A DNA stretch of 53,837 bases from Streptomyces sp. WAC 04229 (GTDB lineage Bacteria; Actinomycetota; Actinomycetes; Streptomycetales; Streptomycetaceae): contig NZ_QHJH01000035.1 of assembly GCF_003947455.1 (NCBI RefSeq), positions 1-53,837 of the forward strand. Direction: 5' to 3'. Shown here piece after piece: positions 9,901 to 17,845 of this stretch (the first letter of the stretch is position 1; each line of letters begins with the position of its first letter). The notes under the pieces were generated by a model. The model did no database searches and was not told the DNA's origin. It saw only the letters and a list, made by a program, of their open reading frames with translations. The translations under genes and the position numbers were made by a program.

Positions 9901-10214
9901 TCAAGGCACTCGGCATCGGCCCCGTCGTCGGCACCCGCACCTGGGGCGGCGTCATCGGCATCGACAGCCGCTACCGCCTGGTCGACGGCACCCTGATCAC
10001 CCAGCCCAAGTACGCCTTCTGGCTGGAGGGTTACGGTTGGGGCGTGGAGAACCACGGCGTCGACCCGGACGTGGAGGTCTGGCAGCGCCCCCAGGACCAC
10101 GCGGCGGGCCGCGACCCGCAACTGGACGAGGCGATCGGGCTGGCGCTGGCCGCCCTGGAGGAGACCCCGGCGAAGACCCCGCCGGTGCTGCCCGAGCCAC
10201 CGGGGACCGACTGA
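6999..10214 (+). CDS. Tricorn protease homologue (S41 family)
   Basis: 1071 aa, the usual length of tricorn core protease. A beta-propeller N-terminal half has WD/TolB-like repeats (SPDGTTVAW, SPDSAWLAWS, TLDGKHLAFLST), followed by a second propeller, a PDZ domain (about 765-840) and the S41 catalytic domain. Catalytic residues can be placed: GTSHAY (735-740, His738), EFSGSDGD (955-962, Ser959-Asp960) and the VENHGV glutamate (Glu1017). In archaea tricorn trims proteasome products; in Streptomyces it is an intracellular oligomeric peptidase. The GTG start follows GTGAGGGGG at a short distance. No signal peptide. Confidence 0.93.
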   Translation: MTQPAAPAYLRFPHPHGELVAFTAEDDVWLAPLDGGRAWRVSADNVPVNHPRISPDGTTVAWTSTRDGAPEVHVAPVDGGRAERLTHWGSIRTQVRGWTPGGEVLALSTYGQASLRRSWARAVPLDGGPAATLPYGPVGDVAVGPHTVLLSAPMGREAAWWKRYRGGTAGKLWIDREDDGEFVRLHDGLDGNIEYPFWVGDRIAFLSDHEGTGAVYSSLADGSDLRRHTPLDGFYARHAATDGTRVVYSSAGELWTLDDLDGAEPRRLDIRLGGARVDLQSYPLNAARWFGSASPDHTARGSAVAVRGGVHWVTHRAGPARALAATPGVRTRLPRTFRVEGEEWVVWVTDAEGDDALEFAPATGLAPGATARRLAAGQLGRVLHLAMAPDGSRAAVASHDGRVLLVERESGEVREVDRSEDGDASGLVFSPDSAWLAWSHPGPDPLRQLKLANTTDLSVSEATPLRFKDYAPAFTLDGKHLAFLSTRSFDPVYDEHVFDLAFVEGARPYLITLAATTPSPFGPQRHGRPFETPDREETPDSEGTPTTRIDIEGLADRIVPFPVEAARYSGLRAAKDGVLWLRHPLTGVLGASRATPDAPDPNTELERYDLAQQRVEHLAGDADHFEVSGDGKRVLLWTDGRLKVVPSDRRASGDEDSDTNISVDLGRVRQTVEPAAEWRQMFDETGRIMRDHFWRADMNGVDWDGVLDRYRPVLDRLATHDDLVDLLWEVQGELGTSHAYVTPRGGHGSGARQGLLGADLSRHEDGTWRIDRVLPSETSDPDARSPLAAPGVAVRAGDAVVAVAGQPVDRVTGPGPLLVGTAGKAVELTISPSGGGELRHAVVVPLSDEEPLRYHAWVADRRAYVHEKSGGRLGYLHVPDMQAPGWAQIHRDLRVEVAREGLVVDVRENRGGHTSQLVVEKLARRIVGWDLPRGMRPSSYPLDAPRGPVVAVANEFSGSDGDIVNAAIKALGIGPVVGTRTWGGVIGIDSRYRLVDGTLITQPKYAFWLEGYGWGVENHGVDPDVEVWQRPQDHAAGRDPQLDEAIGLALAALEETPAKTPPVLPEPPGTD

Positions 10215-10288
10215 CGCACCCGGTCGATACGATGCCCGCAGAAGATCACCGGTGACCCGGTGCTCCCTTTCCGGCGTGAGGAGGCCCC

Positions 10289-10642
10289 ATGGCGGGCGAG
10301 CCCCAGGACGACTGCCTGTTCTGCAAGATCGTCGCAGGCCAGATCCCCGCGACGATCGTCCGCGAGACGGACACCACCGTCGCCTTCCGCGACATAAACC
10401 CCCAGGCCCCCACCCACGTCCTGGTGATCCCCAAGGCGCACCACCGCGACGCCGCCGCGCTCGCCGCCGGTGCCCCGGACCTCGCCGCGGACGTCCTGCG
10501 CGAGACACAGGCCGTCGCCGACCAGGAGAAACTGGACAGCTACCGGACCATCTTCAACACCGGCACCGGCGCCGGCCAGACCGTCTGGCACGCGCACGCC
10601 CACGTCCTCGGCGGCCGCGGCCTCGAATGGCCCCCCGGATAG
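10289..10642 (+). CDS. HIT family nucleotide-binding protein
   Basis: 117 aa, full-length HINT-type histidine triad protein. It carries CLFCKIVAGQIPA near the N-terminus, INPQAPTHVLVIPK in the middle and the triad motif HAHAHVLGG near the C-terminus, the central His being the nucleophile. Such proteins hydrolyse nucleoside phosphoramidates such as AMP-lysine. GAGGAG (10278-10283) sits just before ATG 10289. Only 6 bp separate it from the RNase Z-like gene, so the two form a transcription unit. Confidence 0.95.
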   Translation: MAGEPQDDCLFCKIVAGQIPATIVRETDTTVAFRDINPQAPTHVLVIPKAHHRDAAALAAGAPDLAADVLRETQAVADQEKLDSYRTIFNTGTGAGQTVWHAHAHVLGGRGLEWPPG

Positions 10643-10648
10643 CCCACG

Positions 10649-11554
10649 ATGTCCGTACGTGAACTGGTCGTCCTCGGCACCGCCAGCCAGGTCCCGACCC
10701 GGCACCGCAACCACAACGGGTACCTGCTGCGCTGGGACGGCGAGGGCATCCTGTTCGACCCCGGCGAGGGCACGCAGCGCCAGATGCTCCGCGCCGGGGT
10801 CGCCGCCCACGACCTGAACCGGATCTGCGTCACCCACTTCCACGGCGACCACAGCCTGGGCCTGGCCGGTGTCATCCAGCGCGTCAACCTCGACCAGGTC
10901 CCGCACGAGATCACCGCCCACTACCCGCGCTCCGGACGCCGCTTCTTCGAACGCCTGCGGTACGCCACCGCGTACCGCGAGACGGTCGCGCTCACCGAGT
11001 CGCCGGTGGACACGGACGGGCCGCTGGCGGTCACCCCCGCCTACACCCTGGACGCCCACAAGCTGTCCCACCCCGTCGAGTCCTACGGCTACCGCCTCAC
11101 CGAGCCCGACGGCCGCCGCATGCTCCCCGACCGCCTGGCCGCGCACGGCATCACGGGCCCCGACGTCGGCCGCCTCCAGCGGGAGGGCTCGCTGAACGGC
11201 GTCCCGCTCGACGAGGTCAGCGAGGTCCGCCGCGGCCAGCGGTTCGCCTTCGTCATGGACACCCGGCTCTGCCCGGGGGTGCACACCCTCGCCGAGGGCT
11301 GCGACCTGCTGGTCATCGAGTCCACCTTCCTCGACGAGGACGAGACGCTCGCCACCGACCACGGCCACCTCACCGCCGGCCAGGCCGCGCGGGTCGCCCG
11401 GGACGCGGGGGTACGGCACCTGGTGCTGACCCACTTCAGCCAGCGCTACTCAGAGCCCGAGGAGTTCGAGCGGCAGGCGCGGGCCGCCGGGTTCGCGGGC
11501 GAGCTGACCGTGGCCCGCGACCTCACCCGGATCCCCGTTCCGAAACGTCGGTGA
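10649..11554 (+). CDS. RNase Z-like MBL-fold hydrolase
   Basis: 301 aa metallo-beta-lactamase-fold protein of the ElaC/RNase Z type. THFHGDH supplies three His and one Asp to the metals; later ligands are in FVMDTR and in VLTHFSQRY. The length and these motifs match RNase Z, which removes 3' trailers from tRNA precursors, but in organisms whose tRNA genes encode CCA the role may differ. It follows the HIT gene by 6 bp. Its TGA lies inside a GTG that could start the next gene. Confidence 0.82.
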   Translation: MSVRELVVLGTASQVPTRHRNHNGYLLRWDGEGILFDPGEGTQRQMLRAGVAAHDLNRICVTHFHGDHSLGLAGVIQRVNLDQVPHEITAHYPRSGRRFFERLRYATAYRETVALTESPVDTDGPLAVTPAYTLDAHKLSHPVESYGYRLTEPDGRRMLPDRLAAHGITGPDVGRLQREGSLNGVPLDEVSEVRRGQRFAFVMDTRLCPGVHTLAEGCDLLVIESTFLDEDETLATDHGHLTAGQAARVARDAGVRHLVLTHFSQRYSEPEEFERQARAAGFAGELTVARDLTRIPVPKRR

Positions 11555-11562
11555 AACCGCCG

Positions 11563-11575
11563 TACGATGCTCTGA
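11563..11575 (+). promoter_or_regulatory. -10 element for leaderless adenosine deaminase transcript
   Basis: TACGAT (11563-11568) is followed by six bases and then ATG 11575, so transcription would begin at or next to the start codon. No ribosome-binding site precedes this ATG. The -35 is poor (TTCCGA region near 11539). Confidence 0.45.
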
Positions 11576-12573
11576 TGTCCCTGCCCAAAGCTGAACTGCA
11601 CCTCCACATCGAAGGCACCCTGGAGCCGGAGCTGGCCTTCGAGCTGGCCGCCCGCAACAGCGTGCCCCTGCCGTACGTCGACGAGGACGCGCTGCGCGAG
11701 GCGTACCGGTTCGAGGACCTCCAGTCCTTCCTCAACCTGTACTACGAACTGATGACCGTCCTGCGCACCGAGCGGGACTTCGAGGACCTCGCGGACGCCT
11801 ACCTCGCCCGTGCCGCCGCGCAGGGCGTCCGGCACGCGGAGATCTTCTTCGACCCGCAGGCCCACCTCGCCCGGGGCGTGGAGATGGGCACGGTCGTGGA
11901 GGGGCTGTGGCGGGCGCTGGGCCGCAGCCGGGAGCGGCACGGGGTCTCCACCCGGCTGATCATGTGCTTCCTGCGCGACGAGTCCGCCGAGTCGGCGATG
12001 CGGACCCTGGACGGGGCCAAGCCGTACCTCGACCGCATCACCGGCGTCGGCCTGGACTCCGCCGAGGTCGGCCACCCGCCGGTCAAGTTCCGCGAGGTGT
12101 ACGAGGCCGCCGCCGCGCTCGGGCTGCGCCGGGTCGCGCACGCGGGCGAGGAGGGGCCGCCGGAGTACGTCACCGAGGCCCTGGACGTGCTGGGCGTCGA
12201 GCGCGTCGACCACGGCCTGCGCTCGATGGAGGACCCGGAGCTGGTGGCGCGGCTGGTGCGCGACCGCGTCCCGCTGACCCTGTGCCCGCTGTCCAACGTC
12301 CGGCTGCGCACGGTCGACACCCTCGCCGACCACCCCCTGCCGGCGATGCTCGACGCGGGCCTCATGTGCACCGTCAACTCCGACGACCCGGCCTACTTCG
12401 GCGGCTACGCGGGCGACAACTTCGACGCCGTGCGCCTGGCCCTCGGCCTGACCGAGGAGCGGCTGCGGGAGCTGGCCCGCAACTCCTTCCTCGCCTCCTT
12501 CCTGGAGGACGACGAGGAACTGCGGGCGCGCTGTCTGGCCGAGGTGGCGGCGTACACCTTCCCGGCCGCCTGA
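11575..12573 (+). CDS. add: Adenosine deaminase
   Basis: 332 aa, TIM-barrel amidohydrolase that deaminates adenosine/deoxyadenosine to inosine in purine salvage. Zinc and catalytic residues are all visible: HLHIEG at the N-terminus, HAGEEGPPEYV (His and catalytic Glu), RVDHGLR (His) and NSDDPAYFGG (Asp pair). ATG 11575 gives the family start MSLPKAELHLH; GTG 11551, overlapping the previous stop, would add eight residues. The -10-like TACGAT six bases upstream supports a leaderless start at 11575. It converges on the MFS gene with a single base between stop codons. Confidence 0.93.
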   Translation: MSLPKAELHLHIEGTLEPELAFELAARNSVPLPYVDEDALREAYRFEDLQSFLNLYYELMTVLRTERDFEDLADAYLARAAAQGVRHAEIFFDPQAHLARGVEMGTVVEGLWRALGRSRERHGVSTRLIMCFLRDESAESAMRTLDGAKPYLDRITGVGLDSAEVGHPPVKFREVYEAAAALGLRRVAHAGEEGPPEYVTEALDVLGVERVDHGLRSMEDPELVARLVRDRVPLTLCPLSNVRLRTVDTLADHPLPAMLDAGLMCTVNSDDPAYFGGYAGDNFDAVRLALGLTEERLRELARNSFLASFLEDDEELRARCLAEVAAYTFPAA

Positions 12574-12574
12574 C

Positions 12575-13918
12575 TCAGCCCGGGCCGGGCCCCGGTGCGG
12601 CCGCGGCCTGCCGGGGCCCGGCCGTGTCGTAGGCGCCGCGGACGGCCAGGGCCGGGGCGTCGACGTCGATCTCCACGACCGGATGCTCCGCGGCACCGAC
12701 CTCGGGCACCGCACCGCTCGGCGTGCCGGTGGCGGCGGCGACCAGCGCGGCCGGGGTGCCGCCGCGGCGGCGGATCGTGCCGGGCAGCAGCGGACGCCCG
12801 CCGGTGTGCAGGGCCACGGCCGTCATCGGCACGGCGACCAGCAGCAGACCCCCGGCCAGGACGAGACCCATGCCCGCGTAGCCGGCCTGCGCGGACAGCA
12901 CGCTGCCCGCCAGCGGCCCGGCCGCCGTGCCCAGCGACGACGCCGAGCCGACGAGCACCGCCCAGCGCCCCCGCGCGTCGAGCGAGGCGGCGAGACCGAT
13001 CAGGTACGACAGCACCACCGGGTACAGCGTGTTCCAGGCGATCTCCCCGGTCGCGAACGCCGTGGGCGTGGTCGCGGACGCGCTCACCACGATGCAGCCC
13101 GCGATGAGCGCGGTGCCCGCCCCGACCGGCATGGCCCGGCCGAGCCGCGGCCCGAGCGCGCCGGCCACCAGCACGCCCATCAGTCCCGCGCCCAGTGCGA
13201 CGGCGAAGACCAGTCCGAGGGCGGCGTCGCCGAGGCCCGCCTGGGTCAGCCCGATCCTGCCGCTGACGCCCCACAGGGAGTTCTGGGCGAGGGACCAGCA
13301 CAGCACGGTGACGGCCAGGACGAGGCCCGAACGGCGGTGGGGGAGCGGTCCCGAGGCGGTCCGCGCGGCCGGCGACGCGCCGGTCGCGGCCGGGAGTCGG
13401 CCGGTCAGCGGCCACACCGCGAGCGCGGTCAGCGCGATCGCGGCCAGTGGCAGGCCGTGCGACCGGCCGAGGTGGGGCACCGTCAGATACACGGCGCCGG
13501 CCAGCGCGGACACGCTCAGCAGGCCCGCCGTGGAGGCGCGGTGGGGGTCCCTTTCGGCGGCGATCCGCGTGGCGGCGACCGTCGTGGCCGTACCGGATCC
13601 GAACCCGCCGAGGACCGCGCCGGCGACGACGGCGGGGACGGCGGTGGTGAGCGAGGCGGCGCCGTAGCCCAGGAAGGCCAGGGCCAGTCCGAACCGGGCC
13701 AGGGTGCGGGCGCCGGCCCGCTCCACGCGGGAGGCGAGCAGGAAGCCCGCGCTCGCCGAACTCAGCAGCAGCGCGCTGCCGACGGCGCCTGCCTGCGTGG
13801 CGCTCAGCGGAAGACCGGTGTCGAGTCTGCCGACGGTGGTGGGCAGCAGATACGGAGGAAGGTACCCGGCCGTGAAAACGGCGACGAGGGGCCAGGGGGT
13901 GGTACGGAGGGCGAGCAC
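12575..13918 (-). CDS. MFS transporter (12 TM)
   Basis: About 447 aa of alternating hydrophobic segments, consistent with 12 helices. It has the MFS duplication: a first half from LRTTPWPLVAVFTAGYLPPY and a second half after the loop near residues 185-215. The architecture resembles CynX/YbfB-type or drug-efflux MFS proteins; no substrate can be read from the sequence. GTG 13918 is chosen because it starts just before helix 1; an upstream ATG at 14053 would add 45 residues lacking transporter character. The last codons (GPGPG tail) lie inside a long inverted repeat that may terminate the convergent adenosine deaminase gene. Confidence 0.78.
   Translation of the reverse strand: MLALRTTPWPLVAVFTAGYLPPYLLPTTVGRLDTGLPLSATQAGAVGSALLLSSASAGFLLASRVERAGARTLARFGLALAFLGYGAASLTTAVPAVVAGAVLGGFGSGTATTVAATRIAAERDPHRASTAGLLSVSALAGAVYLTVPHLGRSHGLPLAAIALTALAVWPLTGRLPAATGASPAARTASGPLPHRRSGLVLAVTVLCWSLAQNSLWGVSGRIGLTQAGLGDAALGLVFAVALGAGLMGVLVAGALGPRLGRAMPVGAGTALIAGCIVVSASATTPTAFATGEIAWNTLYPVVLSYLIGLAASLDARGRWAVLVGSASSLGTAAGPLAGSVLSAQAGYAGMGLVLAGGLLLVAVPMTAVALHTGGRPLLPGTIRRRGGTPAALVAAATGTPSGAVPEVGAAEHPVVEIDVDAPALAVRGAYDTAGPRQAAAAPGPGPG
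12583..12623. terminator. 13-bp inverted repeat inside the MFS 3' end
   Basis: GGCCGGGCCCCGG (12583-12595) and CCGGGGCCCGGCC (12611-12623) are perfect complements around a 15-base loop. The repeat begins 10 bp after the adenosine deaminase stop and lies entirely within the last codons of the convergent MFS gene. It could terminate rightward transcription, while encoding a Pro/Gly/Ala tail on the other strand. Confidence 0.6.
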
Positions 13919-14235
13919 GGGCGTTCCCAGGGCATGCGAAAGGGACTCGGGAAGAGGAGGGGGGCGACGGCCGTCGATCGACGGGAGCGCGCGGGCAATT
14001 TGTATCAAGAGCGGGAACGCCGCAAACAACCGAGGGGGTATGACCTGGATCACATGTGCGTTTGGGGGTTTCGGTGCTGGGTAGCAGCGAACGCCACCCC
14101 GGCTGACCAGGCGTCGGGCCGGTGCCGTCCGCCGCCCTGCCGCCCGGTCGCGCCATTGACGCCCCTGGGTCGCGCTCCTTAGTCTCGATCTCCATACGTG
14201 GATGCCGTTTACATACAGAGACGAGGAGTCGCCCC
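13919..14235. promoter_or_regulatory. Divergent MFS-gudD region with gudD promoter and palindrome
   Basis: This 317-bp gap holds no gene. For the rightward dehydratase gene there is a good promoter: TTGACG (14156-14161), 18-base spacer, TAGTCT (14180-14185), predicting a start near 14192. A 12-bp imperfect palindrome TCCATACGTGGA (14191-14202) covers that start, where a repressor would block initiation; TTTACATACAGAG follows. GAGGAG (14223-14228) is the ribosome-binding site. The left part, toward the MFS gene, is less G+C-rich than coding DNA around 13990-14060, but I see no confident promoter there. Confidence 0.6.
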
Positions 14236-15531
14236 GTGACCGCCGACCTCACCATCACGGCCGTCCACCTCACGCCGATCCTCGTGGCGGACCCTCCGCT
14301 GCTCAACACACAGGGCGTGCACCAGCCGTACACGCCCCGCCTGATCATCGAGGTCGAGACCGCCGACGGGGTCACCGGCATCGGCGAGACCTACGGCGAC
14401 ACCAAGTACCTGGAACTGGCCCGGCCCTTCGCCGAGAAGCTGGTCGGCCGTCAGGTCAGCGATCTGAACGGCCTGTTCGACGCGGCCGACGAGGTAGCCG
14501 TCGACGGCTCCCGGGTCTCCGCCCAGGTCGACGTCGGCGGGCTGCGCGGCGTCCAGACCGCCGACAAGCTGCGCCTGTCCGTCGTCTCCGGCTTCGAGGT
14601 CGCCTGCCTGGACGCCCTCGGCAAGGCGCTCGGCCTGCCCGTGCACGCGCTGCTGGGCGGCAAGGTCCGCGACTGTGTCGAGTACAGCGCCTACCTCTTC
14701 TACAAATGGGCCGCCCACCCCGAGGGCGTCGCCGCCGAACGGGACGACTGGGGCGCCGCCGTCGACCCGGCCGGCGTGGTCGCACAGGCCCGCGCCTTCA
14801 CCGAGCGGTACGGCTTCACCTCCTTCAAGCTCAAGGGCGGTGTCTTCCCGCCCGACGAGGAGATCGCCGCGATCAGGGCGCTCGCCGACGCCTTCCCCGG
14901 ACACCCACTGCGCCTGGACCCCAACGGCGCCTGGTCCGTGGAGACCTCGCTCAGGGTCGCCGAGGAACTCGGTGACGTCCTGGAGTACTTGGAGGACCCC
15001 GCGCTCGGCACGCCGGCCATGGCCGAGGTCGCCGCGAAGACCGGGGTGCCGCTCGCCACCAACATGTGCGTGACGACGTTCGCCGAGATCCCGGAGGCGT
15101 TCACCAAGGGCGCCGTCCAGGTCGTGCTCTCCGACCACCACTACTGGGGCGGACTGCGCAACACCCAGCAGCTCGCCGCCGTCTGCCGCACCTTCGGCGT
15201 CGGCGTGTCCATGCACTCCAACACCCACCTCGGGATCAGCCTCGCCGCCATGACCCACGTCGCGGCCACCGTGCCCGGCCTGCACCACGCCTGCGACTCC
15301 CACTACCCCTGGCAGTCCGAGGACGTGCTCACCGAACGCCTCGTCTTCGACGGCGGCCGCGTCACCGTCTCCGACGCCCCCGGTCTCGGTGTCGAACTCG
15401 ACCGCGACCGCCTCGCGTTCCTGCACCGGCGCTGGCTCGACGACGACGGCACCCTGCGCGACCGCGACGACGCCGCCGCGATGCGGGTCGCGGACCCGGA
15501 CTGGGTCACCCCGTCCGTGCCCCGCTGGTGA
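14236..15531 (+). CDS. gudD: Glucarate dehydratase-like enolase superfamily enzyme
   Basis: 431 aa, enolase superfamily (mandelate racemase/muconate-lactonizing group). N-terminal capping domain with GVHQPYTPRLIIEV and GIGETYGD; barrel with SFKLKGGVF (catalytic Lys pair), RLDPNGAWS (metal Asp), LEDPALG (metal Glu) and an end with SMHSNTHLGIS. These match glucarate dehydratases, which dehydrate D-glucarate to 5-keto-4-deoxyglucarate. Close paralogues acting on other acid sugars are not excluded. GTG 14236 with GAGGAG 8 bases upstream. The PfkB kinase that follows could belong to the same sugar-acid pathway. An overlapping palindrome suggests substrate-controlled repression. Confidence 0.82.
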   Translation: MTADLTITAVHLTPILVADPPLLNTQGVHQPYTPRLIIEVETADGVTGIGETYGDTKYLELARPFAEKLVGRQVSDLNGLFDAADEVAVDGSRVSAQVDVGGLRGVQTADKLRLSVVSGFEVACLDALGKALGLPVHALLGGKVRDCVEYSAYLFYKWAAHPEGVAAERDDWGAAVDPAGVVAQARAFTERYGFTSFKLKGGVFPPDEEIAAIRALADAFPGHPLRLDPNGAWSVETSLRVAEELGDVLEYLEDPALGTPAMAEVAAKTGVPLATNMCVTTFAEIPEAFTKGAVQVVLSDHHYWGGLRNTQQLAAVCRTFGVGVSMHSNTHLGISLAAMTHVAATVPGLHHACDSHYPWQSEDVLTERLVFDGGRVTVSDAPGLGVELDRDRLAFLHRRWLDDDGTLRDRDDAAAMRVADPDWVTPSVPRW

Positions 15532-15626
15532 CCGCCGCCGTCTGACGCCACCGGCGGCCGGGCACGGGGGAATGCCGGTGCCGTGGTGCACACTGGCCAG
15601 ATCCGCACCATGCCAGGGAGCGCACC

Positions 15627-16811
15627 GTGACAGCGTCCACCGTGTCCACCGCGTCCGACGTGCCTGCCATGCCCGCCATGCCGGCCGACGCGAGAACCCA
15701 TCGCCACGCCCAGGACGAGGAATCGCACCGCCGGTCCAGGGTCGATCCTCTCGCCGCGCTGCGCGGCCCGCAGGACCCGCCCTGGGACGTGTATCTGACC
15801 GGCACCGTCTTCCTCGACGTCGTCTTCACCGGGCTCGACTCCGCCCCGGTGCGCGGGACCGAGTCCTGGGCCCGCGGGATGGGGTCGAGCCCCGGCGGCA
15901 TCGCCAACATGGCGACCGCGCTGGCCCGCCTCGGCCTGCGCACCTCGCTCGCCGCGGCCTTCGGCGACGACCACTACGGCGACTACTGCTGGGACGCCCT
16001 GGCCCAGGGCGAGGGCATCGACCTCGGCTCCTCGCGCACCGTTCCGGGCTGGCACTCGCCGGTGACGGTCTCGATGGCGTACGAGGGGGAGCGCACGATG
16101 GTCTCCCACGGCCACGAGCCGCCGCCGGAGGAGCCGTCCCCCGACTGCCCGCCCCGTGCGCGTGCCGCCGTCGCCTCCCTCACGCCCGGCGTGAGCGCCC
16201 CCTGGATCGCCCAGGCCGCCGCCCGCGGCACCCGCGTCTTCGCCGACGTCGGCTGGGACGACACCGGCGCCTGGGACCTGGCCGGGCTCTCCGACCTCGC
16301 CCACTGCGAGGCCTTCCTGCCCAACGCGGAGGAGGCCATGCGCTACACCGGAGCCACCTGCCCGCGCGCCGCGGCGCACGCCCTGACCGAGCACGTGCCG
16401 CTCGCCGTGGTCACCCTCGGCGCGGAGGGCGCGTACGCGGTGGACCGGCGGACGGGGGAGAGCGCCGAGGTCCCGGCGATCGAGGTGGAGGCCCTGGACC
16501 CGACCGGCGCGGGGGACGTCTTCGTGGCCGGGTTCGTCACCGGCACCCTGGCCGGCTGGCCGCTGGCCGACCGGCTCGCCTTCGCCGGTCTGACCGCCGC
16601 CCTCTCGGTCCAGGAGTTCGGCGGCTCCCTGTCGGCGCCCGGCTGGGGCGAGATCGCCACCTGGTGGCGCAAGGTCCAGTCGGTCCGGGGCCAGGACCCC
16701 GCGGCTCTGCGCCGCTACGCGTTCCTCGCCGCCCTGCTCCCCGACGACCCACCCGCCGCCTGGCCCCTGCGCCGGGCCGTTCCGACGATCGGCTTCCGCC
16801 CGCCGTCCTGA
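15627..16811 (+). CDS. PfkB family carbohydrate kinase
   Basis: 394 aa ribokinase-fold sugar kinase. Visible family marks: YLTGTVFLDVVFTGL at the start of the fold (about residue 54), GSSPGGIANMATALARLG (substrate site) and DPTGAGDVFVAGFVTG (about 290-305), with the GAGD aspartate as catalytic base and the anion hole. The first 50 residues are a low-complexity extension, so the true start might be later, but AGGGAG (15615-15620) precedes GTG 15627. The substrate is not readable. It follows the glucarate dehydratase-like gene by 95 bp. Confidence 0.88.
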   Translation: MTASTVSTASDVPAMPAMPADARTHRHAQDEESHRRSRVDPLAALRGPQDPPWDVYLTGTVFLDVVFTGLDSAPVRGTESWARGMGSSPGGIANMATALARLGLRTSLAAAFGDDHYGDYCWDALAQGEGIDLGSSRTVPGWHSPVTVSMAYEGERTMVSHGHEPPPEEPSPDCPPRARAAVASLTPGVSAPWIAQAAARGTRVFADVGWDDTGAWDLAGLSDLAHCEAFLPNAEEAMRYTGATCPRAAAHALTEHVPLAVVTLGAEGAYAVDRRTGESAEVPAIEVEALDPTGAGDVFVAGFVTGTLAGWPLADRLAFAGLTAALSVQEFGGSLSAPGWGEIATWWRKVQSVRGQDPAALRRYAFLAALLPDDPPAAWPLRRAVPTIGFRPPS

Positions 16812-16830
16812 CCGCCCGGAGCCGGCCGGC

Positions 16831-17784
16831 TCAGAACCCCAGCCGTCGCAGCTGCTTGGGGTCGCGCTGCCAGTCCTTGGCGACCTTCACGTGCAGGTCG
16901 AGGAAGACAGGTGTGCCGAGGAGGGCCTCGATCTGCTTGCGGGACTTGATGCCGACGTCCTTCAGGCGCTTGCCCTTGGGGCCGATGATGATGCCCTTCT
17001 GGCTGGGGCGTTCGATGAACACGTTGGCGTGGATGTCCAGGAGCGGCTTGTCGGCGGGGCGGTCCTCGCGCGGGAGCATCTCCTCGACGACCACCGCGAT
17101 GGAGTGCGGCAGCTCGTCCCGTACGCCCTCCAGCGCGGCCTCCCGGATCAGCTCGGCGACCATGACCTGCTCGGGCTCGTCGGTCAGGTCGCCCTCGGGG
17201 TAGAGGGCGGGGCCCTCGGGCAGCAGCGGGGTCAGCAGGTCCGCGAGCAGGTCGACCTGCTTGTTCGCGGTGGCCGACACCGGGACGATCTCCGCCCAGG
17301 TGATGCCCAGTTCCTCGCCGAGCCGGTCGATCGCGATCAGCTGCTCGGCCAGGGTCTTGCCGTCGACCAGGTCGGTCTTCGTGACGATCGCGACCTTCGG
17401 CGTCTTCCGGATCCCCGCCAGCTCCTTGGCGATGAAGCGGTCACCGGGGCCCAGCTTCTCGTTGGCCGGCAGACAGAAACCGATGACGTCCACCTCGGCC
17501 CACGTCGTGCGCACCACGTCGTTCAGCCGCTCGCCCAGCAGCGTGCGCGGCTTGTGCAGCCCAGGGGTGTCCACCAGGATCAGCTGGGCCTCCTCGCGGT
17601 GCACGATGCCCCGCACGGTGTGCCGCGTGGTCTGCGGACGGTTCGAGGTGATCGCCACCTTCTGCCCGACCAGAGCGTTCGTGAGGGTGGACTTGCCCGC
17701 GTTGGGGCGGCCCACGAAGCAGGCGAAGCCGGCCCGGTGAACAGTCTCGGCCGGTTCTTCGGATGACTGGGTACGAACGCTCAT
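16831..17784 (-). CDS. era: GTPase Era
   Basis: 317 aa, essential Ras-like GTPase that binds the 3' end of 16S rRNA and licenses 30S maturation. G motifs: GRPNAGKST (G1), TTRHT (G2), DTPG (G3) and TKTD (G4). The C-terminal KH domain has GPKGKRLKDVGIKSR and LDLHVKVAKDWQRDP. ATG 17784 gives the usual MSVRTQSSEEP start; ATG 17793 would add three residues and has AGGGA close by, so either is possible. It ends the minus-strand block phoH-ybeY-corC-yjbR-cda-like, but a strong hairpin separates it from them. Confidence 0.96.
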   Translation of the reverse strand: MSVRTQSSEEPAETVHRAGFACFVGRPNAGKSTLTNALVGQKVAITSNRPQTTRHTVRGIVHREEAQLILVDTPGLHKPRTLLGERLNDVVRTTWAEVDVIGFCLPANEKLGPGDRFIAKELAGIRKTPKVAIVTKTDLVDGKTLAEQLIAIDRLGEELGITWAEIVPVSATANKQVDLLADLLTPLLPEGPALYPEGDLTDEPEQVMVAELIREAALEGVRDELPHSIAVVVEEMLPREDRPADKPLLDIHANVFIERPSQKGIIIGPKGKRLKDVGIKSRKQIEALLGTPVFLDLHVKVAKDWQRDPKQLRRLGF

Positions 17785-17810
17785 GGCGCCCATTGTCCCT
17801 GATCCCCGGA

Positions 17811-17840
17811 GCCCCGCCGTACCAAGGTCGACGGCGGGGC
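17811..17840 (-). terminator. Hairpin between cytidine deaminase-like gene and era
   Basis: GCCCCGCCGT (17811-17820) and ACGGCGGGGC (17831-17840) form a perfect 10-bp stem around a 10-base loop. It starts 5 bp after the upstream gene's stop and ends 26 bp before the era ATG on the minus strand. It can terminate or attenuate transcription entering era. Confidence 0.65.
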
Positions 17841-17845
17841 CGCCC

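Noticed and set aside
10031..10036. A TTA triplet in the tricorn gene
   Set aside because: It spans two codons (GGT TAC); it is not an in-frame leucine codon.
5940..10508. A 1522-codon open frame opposite the tricorn gene
   Set aside because: It has repetitive Gly/Val/Arg/Ala composition and no domain, opposite clear coding sequence; it is an antisense shadow.
13919..14053. N-terminal extension of the MFS gene to ATG 14053
   Set aside because: The extra 45 residues are Arg/Pro-rich without transporter character, and the GTG at 13918 precedes the first helix directly.
16819..16832. GAGCCGGCCGGCTC palindrome between the PfkB kinase and era
   Set aside because: Only a 5-bp stem with a 4-base loop; too weak to call a terminator in DNA of this composition.
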